DNA of 64,000 nt from NCBI GenBank assembly GCA_048262655.1, contig JBLXEY010000005.1:368996-432995 (forward strand). The letters are read 5' to 3'. The notes under the pieces are model-generated. The model saw only the letters and a program-made list of their open reading frames with translations, did no database searches and was not told the DNA's origin. Shown here in pieces: positions 36,134 to 44,675 of this stretch; the stretch's first letter is position 1, and every line of letters begins with the position of its first letter. The DNA is from JABMNT01 sp048262655. Its GTDB lineage: Bacteria; Pseudomonadota; Alphaproteobacteria; Rhodospirillales; Casp-alpha2. The position numbers were made by a program, and so were the translations under genes.

Positions 36134-37422
36134 CATCTCCTGAAGCACAACCAACCCGTCCCTCACCCTTAGGAACCCACCTGTTTTTGGGGTCCTGTAT
36201 CTTATTGGTTGTGGTGTTTATGATATGGGCTGCTGTCGGCAAGCTCGATGTTGTAAGCATGGCGATGGGCGAAGTGGTACCGTCCAGCCAGGTCAAATCT
36301 GTGCAGCATCTCGAGGGCGGCATCGTTCGTGATATTTTAGTAAAAGAAGGAGAACGGGTAACCAAAGGTCAGCCCTTGGTTGAACTTGAACCAACCCGTT
36401 CCGGGGCCGAACTGGACGAGTTGGAAATTCGGCTAACGGCACTGCAAATCAGCATCTTGCGTCTGACGGCGGAAGCAACAGCGGCGAGCGAACTGAAGAT
36501 ACCCGAAGAGTTAAGGCAAAAAGAACCGGATCAGGTGCGTCAGGTCCGCGCCCTTTTCAATGCCCGGCAAAACCGTGTACGTAATCAAATTCGAGCCCAA
36601 CGCCAGGAGATTATCCAGCGCGAACAAGAAATTAAAGAGGTTCAGGCACGCATTCGAACGAATTCCAGCGGGCTCCAGCTGATCCGTGAACAATTAAAAA
36701 TATCCAGCAAGTTGATCAAACTGGACCTCTCCAATCGGATGAACCATTTAAACCTTCAGAAAGAGGAATCCGATTACCGCGGGCGTCTGGATGAAGATCG
36801 AATCGCACTTCCACGAACCAAGGCCGCCTATAATGCAGCTCGCGCACAGCTGGAAGCCATCGAAAATGGCTTTCGCGAAGAAGCGACCCTTGAGCTAACA
36901 GATGCCAGAAGAACCTACCGCGAACTTTCTCAACGTGTCTTAACCGCAAAGGACAGCTTGCGGCGGACTGTGCTTCGTGCGCCGGTAGATGGCATTGTAA
37001 AAACGCTTTATCTGGTGACCGTTGGTGGTGTCGTTCAGGCGGGAAAAACCGTTCTGGATATTGTCCCCGGCGATGATCGACTTGTCATTGAGGCACGGTT
37101 GCCAACGACAGATATCGGTTATATTGAAATCGGTCAGGCGGCCCATATTCAACTGGCTTCTGCTGAAGCCGTAAGATTTGGGATCCTGGAGGGTAAAGTC
37201 GTTCACATCAGTCCCGATACCATCGTCACCCAGGAAGGCGCCCCCTTCTACAAAGTTCGCATCCAGACCGAACGTGACTATTTTGAGCGTGGTAACCTGC
37301 GCTATCGTTTGTCACCGGGCATGCAGGTCCAATCCAGCATACAGACAGGGACCCGAACCGTCGCTCGCTACCTGCTGGATCCATATATTGGTAAAATGAG
37401 TTTTGCTTTCACAGAGCGTTAA
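36130..37422 (+). CDS. HlyD-family periplasmic adaptor of type I secretion
   Basis: The 430-residue membrane fusion protein has one N-terminal membrane segment (about residues 17-37, LFLGSCILLVVVFMIWAA). A lipoyl/barrel-sandwich half follows around SVQHLEGGIVRDILVKEGE, then a long coiled coil (about 95-270), the second barrel half (RAPVDGIVKTLYL) and a beta-barrel domain. It bridges the inner-membrane ABC protein and TolC. Its ATG overlaps the ABC stop codon (ATGA), so translation is coupled. It is the last gene of the exporter operon; 123 bp follow before the PilZ gene. Confidence 0.93.
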   Translation: MTSPEAQPTRPSPLGTHLFLGSCILLVVVFMIWAAVGKLDVVSMAMGEVVPSSQVKSVQHLEGGIVRDILVKEGERVTKGQPLVELEPTRSGAELDELEIRLTALQISILRLTAEATAASELKIPEELRQKEPDQVRQVRALFNARQNRVRNQIRAQRQEIIQREQEIKEVQARIRTNSSGLQLIREQLKISSKLIKLDLSNRMNHLNLQKEESDYRGRLDEDRIALPRTKAAYNAARAQLEAIENGFREEATLELTDARRTYRELSQRVLTAKDSLRRTVLRAPVDGIVKTLYLVTVGGVVQAGKTVLDIVPGDDRLVIEARLPTTDIGYIEIGQAAHIQLASAEAVRFGILEGKVVHISPDTIVTQEGAPFYKVRIQTERDYFERGNLRYRLSPGMQVQSSIQTGTRTVARYLLDPYIGKMSFAFTER

Positions 37423-37545
37423 TGAAAAGTTCGGATCATGGTTTAAAAAACAGCTTGGTTTTCAAAATGTAAAATCAATGCTAATAAATACGATCTAACC
37501 AATTGTAGTGTCTTCAAAATTTGGATCAGACTTCGGGGTTATGGT

Positions 37546-37905
37546 ATGGGTTGGCTTTCAAAATTAACCGGCGGTGGAAACGATCAAGAAAAACCACAAC
37601 GTCAGTTCGACCGTTATACCGGATCCGGAGAAACAATTGAAATTCTGATCGACACTTCAGGCTCAGGAAAACCCTACGAGTTGCTCGATGTAAGCTTGGG
37701 TGGTTTTGCCATCAAAGGCTATGAAGGCACTCTGCATGGCAATCAATATTTTGAGTTCAAATTTTGCGGAACGACGGCAGACGGCCCTGCCGAGATTACC
37801 GGTTTTGCTAACATTGTTCGCGTGAAAAACGGTATGCTAGCGGCCAAGTTCACACCGCAACCGCGCGTCAAATCTTTCCTTCGCGATTATATTTCGAGTC
37901 GCTAA
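37546..37905 (+). CDS. PilZ-domain protein
   Basis: This 119-residue protein carries both halves of the c-di-GMP-binding PilZ signature: R19-x-x-x-R23 (RQFDR) and D48-x-S50-x-x-G53 (DVSLGG), separated by the expected distance. The rest is beta-rich, as in the PilZ barrel. There is no signal peptide or membrane helix, so it acts in the cytoplasm. It follows the type I exporter genes on the same strand. In this position it may let c-di-GMP control adhesin export or exporter activity; this link is inference from context. Confidence 0.8.
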   Translation: MGWLSKLTGGGNDQEKPQRQFDRYTGSGETIEILIDTSGSGKPYELLDVSLGGFAIKGYEGTLHGNQYFEFKFCGTTADGPAEITGFANIVRVKNGMLAAKFTPQPRVKSFLRDYISSR

Positions 37906-37916
37906 GGCGAACGAAC

Positions 37917-38465
37917 TTAAGACTTCCAGTTGTCTTTTACCCCAGCGACAGGGTCCGCCAGGTTGGGTTTCCCGTCACCATCCCCGGCCGCATGCAATTT
38001 TAGATCAAGCACATACCCCGGCTCGTTATAGGGATGGTTCTTGTCGGTGAACACAGCCGTGTCGTTCTTTAACATCATAATTTCGCGAATAGAGCGCATG
38101 GTGTCACGGCTCAAGTTGAAAGCGCCGACGAATTTATTCAGAACATTTCGTTCCCCCGCAGCAACCTGCCCATCGACCAACATGGCATCGTAAAGATTGA
38201 TAATGATACTGGCTTTTTGTCCTGTGGACAATTGCGGCTCAATCTGATTGATAAACCGGTCAATTTCAATCTTGCCTACAAAGTCGAATGCATCTGTCAT
38301 GACGCCATGGAGTTCGTCTTGCGACAACTCATTCCGGCTGACATGCTTGCCAAATACTGTGATCAACTTGGCTTTTTCTTCAAACGTTGTCCGGGTATCC
38401 GCATCAACCAGATAGGCGATGCATGTGGCTAAAATATATAAAGGGGAACTTAAAACATTAACCAT
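37917..38465 (-). CDS. TerB-like helical protein
   Basis: This is a 182-residue protein with an N-terminal hydrophobic stretch (SSPLYILATCIAYLVDAD) and a TerB-like helical domain. Its two acidic loops are LVDADTRTTFEEKAKL and MLVDGQVAAGERNVLNKF. The D-G-x-V-x-x-x-E loop is typical of TerB and resembles that of the gene at 12680. The C-terminal tail is polar. It is convergent with the PilZ gene (11 bp apart) and is followed upstream by a class III cyclase gene on the same strand. I know of no assigned function for this subgroup. Confidence 0.65.
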   Translation of the reverse strand: MVNVLSSPLYILATCIAYLVDADTRTTFEEKAKLITVFGKHVSRNELSQDELHGVMTDAFDFVGKIEIDRFINQIEPQLSTGQKASIIINLYDAMLVDGQVAAGERNVLNKFVGAFNLSRDTMRSIREIMMLKNDTAVFTDKNHPYNEPGYVLDLKLHAAGDGDGKPNLADPVAGVKDNWKS

Positions 38466-38551
38466 TACCGAACCGTCTCCATTGAACCAGATTGTTGTCG
38501 CGTCGCAAATGAGCCCCTTAGCTTAAATGGGATCGACTGAACCCGTTAATA

Positions 38552-39301
38552 TCAAAAAATAATGCGTTGCGCGTCGATTTCGACACCCGAGATTTCATAG
38601 GACTTAGCCTCTGATTTAAAGGTTACACCAGCAGGCAGAAGTGCCATTGCTGAACTGGTCACCAATATATCGCCTCCCGAGCCAATATCTTCGCTGAGCT
38701 TGCTTGCGATATTGACGGCAGAACCAAAGAAATCACTGTCTTCCACCAGCAGGAACCTACCGTAGTCAATGCCACACGAAATATAAATATTCAGATCATC
38801 CTGGGTCATCATATTCATCGCATCGAGCGCTATGTTGAGAGATATCGAAGCATCAATTGCGTTTTCGACGGTCGGAAAACGACAAAAGGCATTGTCTGCC
38901 TCAAATTTCACAACGCTGCCGCCAAACCGCTCTATAATGGGCTGTGCGACCAACTGCATATGGCGAACCATGGAGAGATAGTGAACGATCCCTCTTTTTT
39001 GTGTTAGTCGCGAAAACCCAGACATATCGAGAATATGAACCGTCTGCTCGACACCATATTGCTCCCAGACTTCATCTTGAATTTGCTGACGGATATCGTC
39101 AGTGTCTGCTCGCGCATAAGCTTCCATCAGGTCGTAGAACTGTTGCACAAAAACGCCCCCACAGGTTCCAATCTGGCTTTCAAAAAAGACTCTTTCGGCA
39201 CCCGTTGCAACCGAATAATTTTCAATTGACGCGATCTTGCCATCATCTGGTAATTTTGTTGTGCAACCACATATAATTGTATGTGATGGATGATCTGTCA
39301 A
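38552..39301 (-). CDS. Class III nucleotidyl (adenylate) cyclase domain protein
   Basis: The 249-residue soluble protein has an N-terminal ~80-residue region of unknown type containing three cysteines, then a class III cyclase catalytic domain. Visible residues are metal ligands D92 and D136, the purine-selecting K132 and D190 (the K/D pair expected for ATP), and N197. The transition-state arginine position is lysine K201 (NIASKL where NxAsRL is usual), which may lower activity. An in-frame stop TGA lies just upstream, and the only near start is the TTG at 39301 without a good ribosome-binding site. No sensor domain I recognise is fused. The probable product is cAMP. Confidence 0.8.
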   Translation of the reverse strand: MTDHPSHTIICGCTTKLPDDGKIASIENYSVATGAERVFFESQIGTCGGVFVQQFYDLMEAYARADTDDIRQQIQDEVWEQYGVEQTVHILDMSGFSRLTQKRGIVHYLSMVRHMQLVAQPIIERFGGSVVKFEADNAFCRFPTVENAIDASISLNIALDAMNMMTQDDLNIYISCGIDYGRFLLVEDSDFFGSAVNIASKLSEDIGSGGDILVTSSAMALLPAGVTFKSEAKSYEISGVEIDAQRIIF

Positions 39302-39376
39302 ACTTATGCGGGGTCATATAAATTGAGTTATGGACCTATCGTTAAATTCGATGTCTTTTAGAAAGGACACTTACAT

Positions 39377-39994
39377 ATGTTTTGGAAAACCGACGAACCG
39401 CACGGCCTGCCGCACAATCCCTTTAAAAGCTGTGTCGTTCCCCGCCCGATAGGATGGATTTCCAGCATCAGCAACGAAGGCCATATCAATCTGGCACCAT
39501 ACAGTTTTTTCAATGGCATATCAGATTCGCCACCTATGGTGATGTTTTCAAGTAATGGCTCGCCTCCTAAATCTTCTAAAGATACGGTTTCCAATGTGCA
39601 GGAAACTGGCGAGTTTGTGTGCAATATGGCGACATGGGAGTTGCGCGATAGCATGAATGCGAGCAGTGCACCTGAACCGGCTCACGTAAACGAATTTGAA
39701 ATCGCTGACCTGGAAATGGCGGCATCGCAACTGGTCAAACCGCCTCGGGTAAAGATTGCACCGATCAACATGGAATGTACCTATGTCGATACACTGGAAC
39801 TCCCGTGCGACACACCAGGCGGACGCAACACTTTAGTGGTTGGCAAGGTCATCGGGATCCACATTGACGACACATATATGACAGACGGAATTGTTGATAT
39901 TACACGTATTCGCCCTTTAGCCCGCATGGGATATAGAGACTATACCTCTGTCGAACAGATATTTACCCTGAACCGCCCGGAGCGCGCGTCATAA
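39377..39994 (+). CDS. Flavin reductase-like protein (FMN-binding split barrel)
   Basis: The 205-residue protein matches the DIM6/NTAB flavin reductase-like family. The N-terminal signature is VPRPIGWISSIS, followed by NLAPYSFFNG and a PPMVMFSS strand that bind FMN. Such proteins either supply reduced flavin to a monooxygenase or bind FMN as an oxidoreductase. A C-terminal PLARMGYRDY stretch is common in this subgroup. It is upstream of a VOC-family gene on the same strand (75 bp apart), so the two may form a small oxidative unit. No partner oxygenase is visible. Confidence 0.88.
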   Translation: MFWKTDEPHGLPHNPFKSCVVPRPIGWISSISNEGHINLAPYSFFNGISDSPPMVMFSSNGSPPKSSKDTVSNVQETGEFVCNMATWELRDSMNASSAPEPAHVNEFEIADLEMAASQLVKPPRVKIAPINMECTYVDTLELPCDTPGGRNTLVVGKVIGIHIDDTYMTDGIVDITRIRPLARMGYRDYTSVEQIFTLNRPERAS

Positions 39995-40069
39995 AAGACG
40001 ACAAACCGGCCCAAATTAACTATTATCACATATGGAACATGTTCCACCGAATACTCAGGAGATTCGAAG

Positions 40070-40696
40070 ATGACCCTTCAGTGCATAAATCACCTCGCTT
40101 TCATAACGGATGATATTGTTAAAACGATCCGGTTCTACCGCGACTTGTTGGGGATGAAATTGACGGCAGGGATTGGTCATGATGGATATCGACACTATTT
40201 TTTCCGAATGGGAGACAACGCATCGCACATCGCTTTCTTTGAATACGATGGCGCATCTCCCATGAAATCGAAATTTCCGGGCGATCGCACCAGTGAACCG
40301 ATTGGCTTTGATCACACCTCCTTCACCGTTGACAACCGGGAGGAACTGTTTGCCCTCAAAGACAAATTGGAAGCGGCTGGTCTGGATGTTCATGGCGCGG
40401 TCGATCATGGATTGTTCTGGTCCATCTACTTCTATGACCCCAACGGCATTCCCCTGGAAGCGACATGGGAACTGATGGAAATTACGCAATTTCCAGCGAT
40501 TGAAGATGATGACCCTCTGGCGATTGCCGCCGAAGGTGCTGACCCTCAGCCCGGACATTGGCCTGAAGTGACATCACACACTGCACCTGAAGATATGGTC
40601 GCAAAATCTGGCAACGGGCTACCGATGCGTGAAAGCTTCCTGAAGCAGGGCATCGCCCATTATCGAGACAGCACAGAAACAACAGCAGCTGAGTAA
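40070..40696 (+). CDS. VOC/glyoxalase-family protein
   Basis: This is a 208-residue protein of the vicinal oxygen chelate fold. The first beta-alpha-beta-beta-beta module has the putative metal-ligand histidine in INHLAFITDD and the RFYRDLLGMKL segment. The second has HTSFTVDN and the DPNGIPLEATWEL end with a glutamate ligand. A ~60-residue tail follows that is not part of the fold. Known members are dioxygenases, glyoxalases or fosfomycin-type enzymes; which one this is cannot be read. It follows the flavin reductase-like gene. Confidence 0.85.
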   Translation: MTLQCINHLAFITDDIVKTIRFYRDLLGMKLTAGIGHDGYRHYFFRMGDNASHIAFFEYDGASPMKSKFPGDRTSEPIGFDHTSFTVDNREELFALKDKLEAAGLDVHGAVDHGLFWSIYFYDPNGIPLEATWELMEITQFPAIEDDDPLAIAAEGADPQPGHWPEVTSHTAPEDMVAKSGNGLPMRESFLKQGIAHYRDSTETTAAE

Positions 40697-40742
40697 AGTC
40701 AATTTGGACACAATTCCGACTGATACATGAAGGAAAAATAAT

Positions 40743-41507
40743 TTGTCATATCTAGCTAATCGGCCTTTTGGTTTCATCGTGGCATTTGCATTGGGCATGG
40801 CTGTTTCGTCAGCCCATGCAAGTCTTTTTGATAAGGCAAAAGGCGTTTTGGACACCTTGCAGAATTCCTCTCAAGGCGGCGCTCCTGCCGCTTTGGGCAG
40901 TGCCTTAACGTCAGACGAAATTGTCTCAGGTCTGAAAGAAGCCTTACGCGTGGGAACCGAAAAGGTCGTGGGGCAGCTTGGTCAAACCGATGGATATTTA
41001 ACAGACCCGGCAATCCATATCCCGCTGCCGGAGAGTCTGAAGGGTGTACATAACACGCTGGAAAAGGTAGGCTTTGGGAACCTGACGGCAGACCTTGAAA
41101 CCCGCCTTAATCGTGCGGCGGAGAAAGCTGCGCCAGAAGCCAAAGAGGTTTTCTGGCAATCGATCCAAGACATGACACTCGATGATGCAAAGAAAATCCT
41201 GGATGGCAGTGACACGGCCGCCACCGACTATTTTCGCACCCGCATGTCCGCTCCCTTAACTGAGCGTTTCACCCCCATTGTTGATGCCAGCTTGTCTGAG
41301 GTTGGGGCCGTTCAGGCCTATGATCAAATGATCAGCCAATATAAAACACTTCCCTTCCTGCCAGATGTGAAAGCCGACTTGACCGCACATGCCGTCAGCA
41401 AGGCTCTGGATGGATTGTTTCATTACATTGCGACGGAAGAGGCCGCAATACGAGCAGATCCGGCAGCAAGGACAACAGATATCCTGAAAAAGGTTTTTGC
41501 CAACTAA
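40743..41507 (+). CDS. DUF4197 periplasmic protein
   Basis: This is a 254-residue protein of the DUF4197 family. The start is a TTG at 40743 with AGGA 8 bp upstream; the first in-frame ATG at 40797 would remove most of the signal peptide, so TTG is preferred. A signal peptide precedes cleavage near AHASLF. The mature part is helical, with the family stretch GLKEALRVGTEKVVGQLG, and ends in DILKKVFAN. Its function is unknown. It is convergent with the PfkB kinase gene and lies 47 bp after the VOC gene. Confidence 0.88.
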   Translation: MSYLANRPFGFIVAFALGMAVSSAHASLFDKAKGVLDTLQNSSQGGAPAALGSALTSDEIVSGLKEALRVGTEKVVGQLGQTDGYLTDPAIHIPLPESLKGVHNTLEKVGFGNLTADLETRLNRAAEKAAPEAKEVFWQSIQDMTLDDAKKILDGSDTAATDYFRTRMSAPLTERFTPIVDASLSEVGAVQAYDQMISQYKTLPFLPDVKADLTAHAVSKALDGLFHYIATEEAAIRADPAARTTDILKKVFAN

Positions 41508-41829
41508 GCGTAAAAAAACCGCTTAAAAAGGCATCGGACAACCAGGTCAAAGCGGCGCCCCAGACGCCGTTGCGCGTGCTGCGGGTCCTGCGGCTGCCAA
41601 CGGCGCAGGACCTTCTCTTCCGCCCCCCCCGCAAAGCCAGATTTTATGATGCGGCAAGTGACGAGAAAACGAATTGGTATCAAATGATAAAAGCACCCAT
41701 TTTCGTATATAAGCAGGCATCGCAATGTTGATCAGTGTCGAGACATCTTAAAGCTAATGATAGCCCCATACCCCATTAAAACAATTTGAGACCGCTCTCC
41801 AACTCCTGACCCAATGCCATGTCGCCAGG
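41508..41829. other. Intergenic region with a GC-rich structured element
   Basis: The 320 bp between two convergent genes hold no credible coding sequence. Within them, 41553-41612 is GC-rich and self-complementary: CGGCG (41553-41557) pairs with CGCCG (41565-41569), and GGTCCTGCG (41584-41592) pairs with CGCAGGACC (41604-41612). An alternative GCCGTT/AACGGC pairing (41566-41571 with 41599-41604) is also possible. A pyrimidine-rich tail follows, but no T run. It could be a bidirectional terminator, a dispersed repeat or a small RNA. The rest looks featureless. Confidence 0.5.
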
Positions 41830-42777
41830 CTAATGCGAGCTTAAAAAAGCTGCAATTTCTTCAGACGTCGGCGGGTATGCGCCAACTTTCGTGCAATTCA
41901 GCGCTGCCGCTGCAGCAGAAAATTCCAGCGTTTTACGAAGCTGAGTGTCGGTGATTTTGGTAATCGTGTCCGGTGCGTCACCACAAAGTGCTGAGACAGA
42001 ACTTAACAATGCTCCCATTAAGGCATCGCCAGCTCCAACCGTGTCGGCAACTGTGATCTGAGGCGCAGCCACTTGAATAAAGTGCTGACCGGTGTACGCT
42101 TCAACCCCTTTCTCGCCATAGGTCACGACGACCAGTTCCGCTTGATCCTTTAGCATCCGTTCGGCAAATTGCTTGGGCGTTTCCTCTGGCGCCATAAAGT
42201 CCAGGTCCTCATCACTTACCTTTATAATCGATGCCTGTTTCAAGATACGGTCCATTCGTGCGTTCCACTCCTCCGGATCATCAATCATCGACGGACGGAC
42301 GTTAGGGTCAACAGAGATCATGATCTGCCCCGCTAACTCGGCACACAGGTCAGCGATATTGTCTGCGCCTGGTTTATCAATAAGTGAGACGGAACCGACA
42401 TCAAGGATATCACCCGATTTTGGCTGAACGGTTCCGGGCGGGATTTGAATGTTCTGAGTTGCCGTCGAATTATTGTAAAATGCGTAGCGAGGACTGCCCG
42501 TCGACATGTCAACAAATGCCAGCGTCGTTGGGTCATCGGTCCTCGGGGCAAGATCACAGGCGACACCATGTCCGATCAGGTCTTGAGACAACTGATCGCC
42601 AAAAAAGTCGTTCGAGATAGCTCCTAAAAACCAGACGTCCCCCCCCGTACGCGCGGCCACTTTCGCCGCATTAAAAGGCGATCCACCACATTTTGGTGTA
42701 TATACCATCTGACCAGACGGATCATGCCCAGGCACGAAATCAATCAGTGTTTCTCCACACACATAAATACGTGCCAT
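41830..42777 (-). CDS. PfkB-family sugar kinase
   Basis: This ribokinase/PfkB-fold kinase of 315 aa has the N-terminal GGSPFNAAKVAAR signature and the C-terminal anion-hole motif DTVGAGDALMGALL with the catalytic aspartate. It is closest in feel to fructokinases. I start at the ATG at 42777 with GGGAGA upstream; a TTG eight codons earlier is less likely. It lies 112 bp downstream of the SorC regulator and probably ends the operon that begins with the E1 gene. The physiological sugar is unknown. Confidence 0.9.
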   Translation of the reverse strand: MARIYVCGETLIDFVPGHDPSGQMVYTPKCGGSPFNAAKVAARTGGDVWFLGAISNDFFGDQLSQDLIGHGVACDLAPRTDDPTTLAFVDMSTGSPRYAFYNNSTATQNIQIPPGTVQPKSGDILDVGSVSLIDKPGADNIADLCAELAGQIMISVDPNVRPSMIDDPEEWNARMDRILKQASIIKVSDEDLDFMAPEETPKQFAERMLKDQAELVVVTYGEKGVEAYTGQHFIQVAAPQITVADTVGAGDALMGALLSSVSALCGDAPDTITKITDTQLRKTLEFSAAAAALNCTKVGAYPPTSEEIAAFLSSH

Positions 42778-42799
42778 TAGCTGTATTCTCCCGAGCCAC

Positions 42800-42831
42800 A
42801 AAAAAGCACCCTGTTCACTTTCCGGTACAGG
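42800..42831 (-). terminator. Possible terminator after the SorC regulator gene
   Basis: Read on the minus strand, CCTGT (42831-42827) pairs with ACAGG (42814-42810) around a 12-nt loop, followed shortly by six T (42805-42800). The stem is only five pairs, so it would at most attenuate transcription between the regulator and the PfkB kinase. Confidence 0.35.
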
Positions 42832-42889
42832 AACCTTTCTTTTTTAATTTAAACCATTGTTCTTTCTAAGGCGCATTTTCAAGGAACGA

Positions 42890-43897
42890 TCAGGCCAGAG
42901 AAAGTATTTTCTTTGCCGCATTTTCATCGGTAATCAGCGTGTTGGGTGACATCCTGCGGATGGCCGCAAGAAGGGCGACCGCGCGGTGGCTCCCCCCTGT
43001 TGCCAATACCAGATTTTTTGCTGACGCGACGACATCAAGATCAACCGACATGGTTCGGTCTCCAATAGGATGGTCCACCGATGCGCCGTCCTTATCAATG
43101 AAATTACACATCACATCGCCAACGGCTCCAGCACGGACCATGTCATCAAAGTCGGGTTGATCAACAATTTGTTCCGCAAGGGAGGTTGAGCTTTCCCCTA
43201 TATCACCGCAACTCACGACCGCCATATCCATCGTTGCAGCCAAGGTTTCAATTTGGCTTAAGCCACAATCCGTCAACAAAGTTTTCTTCGTCTCCGGTTT
43301 ATCAACGATAACGGGAGCCAGATATAAATAACATTCAGAGTTCATCAGACCGGCCAACCGCCACGAAAACTCAATTGGATTCCTTTTCCCCGGATTGATG
43401 ATGCCCCCCATCAGGGAAACAACTTTCGCGTTAGCAAGGCGTGAAGGCGCAAACGTTTCGATGGAGGCGGAGAGTGTCCGGCCCCAGCCGACGCCGACAA
43501 CCATGCCATCGACAACTTGCTGAGAAAGATACTTTCCCAGTTGCGCACCGACGGTGCGCGCCGGGTCCTCGGCATCGTCAATCGCTGGAACGACAATAGC
43601 GTGATCAATCGCGAAGGTCTCTTCCAACCGGAACGATAGGTCCAAACACTCGCTAATGTCTTCATCAACCCAAATTCGAATCTCATTGCGGCGTTTTGCT
43701 TCGTCCAGGATTCGAATAACCATCGCTCGGCTAATGCCAAGCCGTTCGGCAATCGTTATCTGCCTCAACCCTTGGACATGATAGAGCCAGGCGGCACGCA
43801 ATCTAAGCGATTTTGTTTCCACTAGGGTCTGATGCTTATCTGGTTTCAATGCTTTTCCATCTGTTTCATATCCCGACAACGTCACCTGCACGCCCAA
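42890..43897 (-). CDS. SorC-family sugar-binding transcriptional regulator
   Basis: The 335-residue protein has an N-terminal helix-turn-helix (residues about 32-70, RQITIAERLGISRAMVIRIL). A large C-terminal sugar-phosphate-binding domain of the DeoR/CggR type follows, with the GVGWGRTLSA loop, the VSLMGGI strand and a late VLATGGSHRAVALLAAIR helix. SorC regulators respond to phosphorylated sugars. It lies 18 bp after the alpha/beta hydrolase gene in the same operon and so probably controls it and the divergent DapA-family gene. The TTGTAAATA repeats at 47703-47730 are a candidate target. Confidence 0.92.
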   Translation of the reverse strand: MGVQVTLSGYETDGKALKPDKHQTLVETKSLRLRAAWLYHVQGLRQITIAERLGISRAMVIRILDEAKRRNEIRIWVDEDISECLDLSFRLEETFAIDHAIVVPAIDDAEDPARTVGAQLGKYLSQQVVDGMVVGVGWGRTLSASIETFAPSRLANAKVVSLMGGIINPGKRNPIEFSWRLAGLMNSECYLYLAPVIVDKPETKKTLLTDCGLSQIETLAATMDMAVVSCGDIGESSTSLAEQIVDQPDFDDMVRAGAVGDVMCNFIDKDGASVDHPIGDRTMSVDLDVVASAKNLVLATGGSHRAVALLAAIRRMSPNTLITDENAAKKILSLA

Positions 43898-43915
43898 CGT
43901 ATTGTAATATCGCCT

Positions 43916-44668
43916 TCAGCCTATTGCAGCCTGGACTATTCTGCACACTTTCTGCGTCGCTTCCAGATGTGGTAAATGCCCAACGCGGGGAAGTATATGT
44001 AAATCAGGTATCACGCGGGCCAATTGATCTTGGTCCAGCTTGATTATGGTGTCGTCTTCGCCCCAGATACAAGTGACATTGTCATGCTTGATTTCCGATC
44101 GTTTTGGCGGATTTACGGCATACTCGGCGATTTTGGAGAGAGCAATTCGACGGCCAGGTTTTTCTAATGAAGACAACACATAATCAGCCATCGCAGGTGA
44201 AATGGTTCTTTCGTTCGCGACGGCTTTTCTCAAGTGACGCAGGACATCTTCAACATTTTTGAGTGCGCTGAAATCTGAAACAAAACTCGGATCTCCAAGT
44301 GGCAAAAAACCACCCGGCGCCAGCATGACAAGTTTTCGGACATCAACATCCGAATCTTCAGCCAAAAGTCTGGCAATAGCACCGCCTAACGAATGCCCAA
44401 TGATGGAGATCGGCCCTATGATCTGGGCCATCACCTCTTCTTTTACCGCTTGATATAGCAATTCAATGGACCCCGAACCGACGTCATTGCCCGCCGCCCC
44501 ATGACCCGGCAAATCAATAGCCCATACCGAGTGGGTTTTTTCGAAGTTGGGGCCAACAATCGACCAACTCAGGCGATCGGCCCCAAAACCGTGTATCAAG
44601 AGTAAGGGCGGCAAATCGATCGCACCACATAGGTGGTGGAGGACTGCTTTTGAGGTTTGGTTCGTCAT
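43916..44668 (-). CDS. Alpha/beta hydrolase, AcoC C-terminal domain-like
   Basis: This alpha/beta hydrolase of 250 aa has the oxyanion region LLIHGFGADRLSW, the nucleophile elbow GHSLGGA with S93, an aspartate near GEDDTI and a histidine in RVGHLPHLE. I start at the ATG at 44668, 7 bp after the lipoyl-protein stop; an in-frame TTG at 44695 would overlap that gene. Length and motifs match the C-terminal half of acetoin-dehydrogenase E2 (AcoC) of pseudomonads, in which a lipoyl domain is fused to such a hydrolase. Here the two halves are separate genes. It may release the acyl group from the lipoyl arm; that mechanism is inference. Confidence 0.85.
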   Translation of the reverse strand: MTNQTSKAVLHHLCGAIDLPPLLLIHGFGADRLSWSIVGPNFEKTHSVWAIDLPGHGAAGNDVGSGSIELLYQAVKEEVMAQIIGPISIIGHSLGGAIARLLAEDSDVDVRKLVMLAPGGFLPLGDPSFVSDFSALKNVEDVLRHLRKAVANERTISPAMADYVLSSLEKPGRRIALSKIAEYAVNPPKRSEIKHDNVTCIWGEDDTIIKLDQDQLARVIPDLHILPRVGHLPHLEATQKVCRIVQAAIG

Positions 44669-44675
44669 CGCAGTA

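Noticed and set aside
41504..41725. 73-residue minus-strand open frame in the intergenic region
   Set aside because: It overlaps the structured GC-rich element, is arginine-rich as expected from GC-rich noise, and has no ribosome-binding site.
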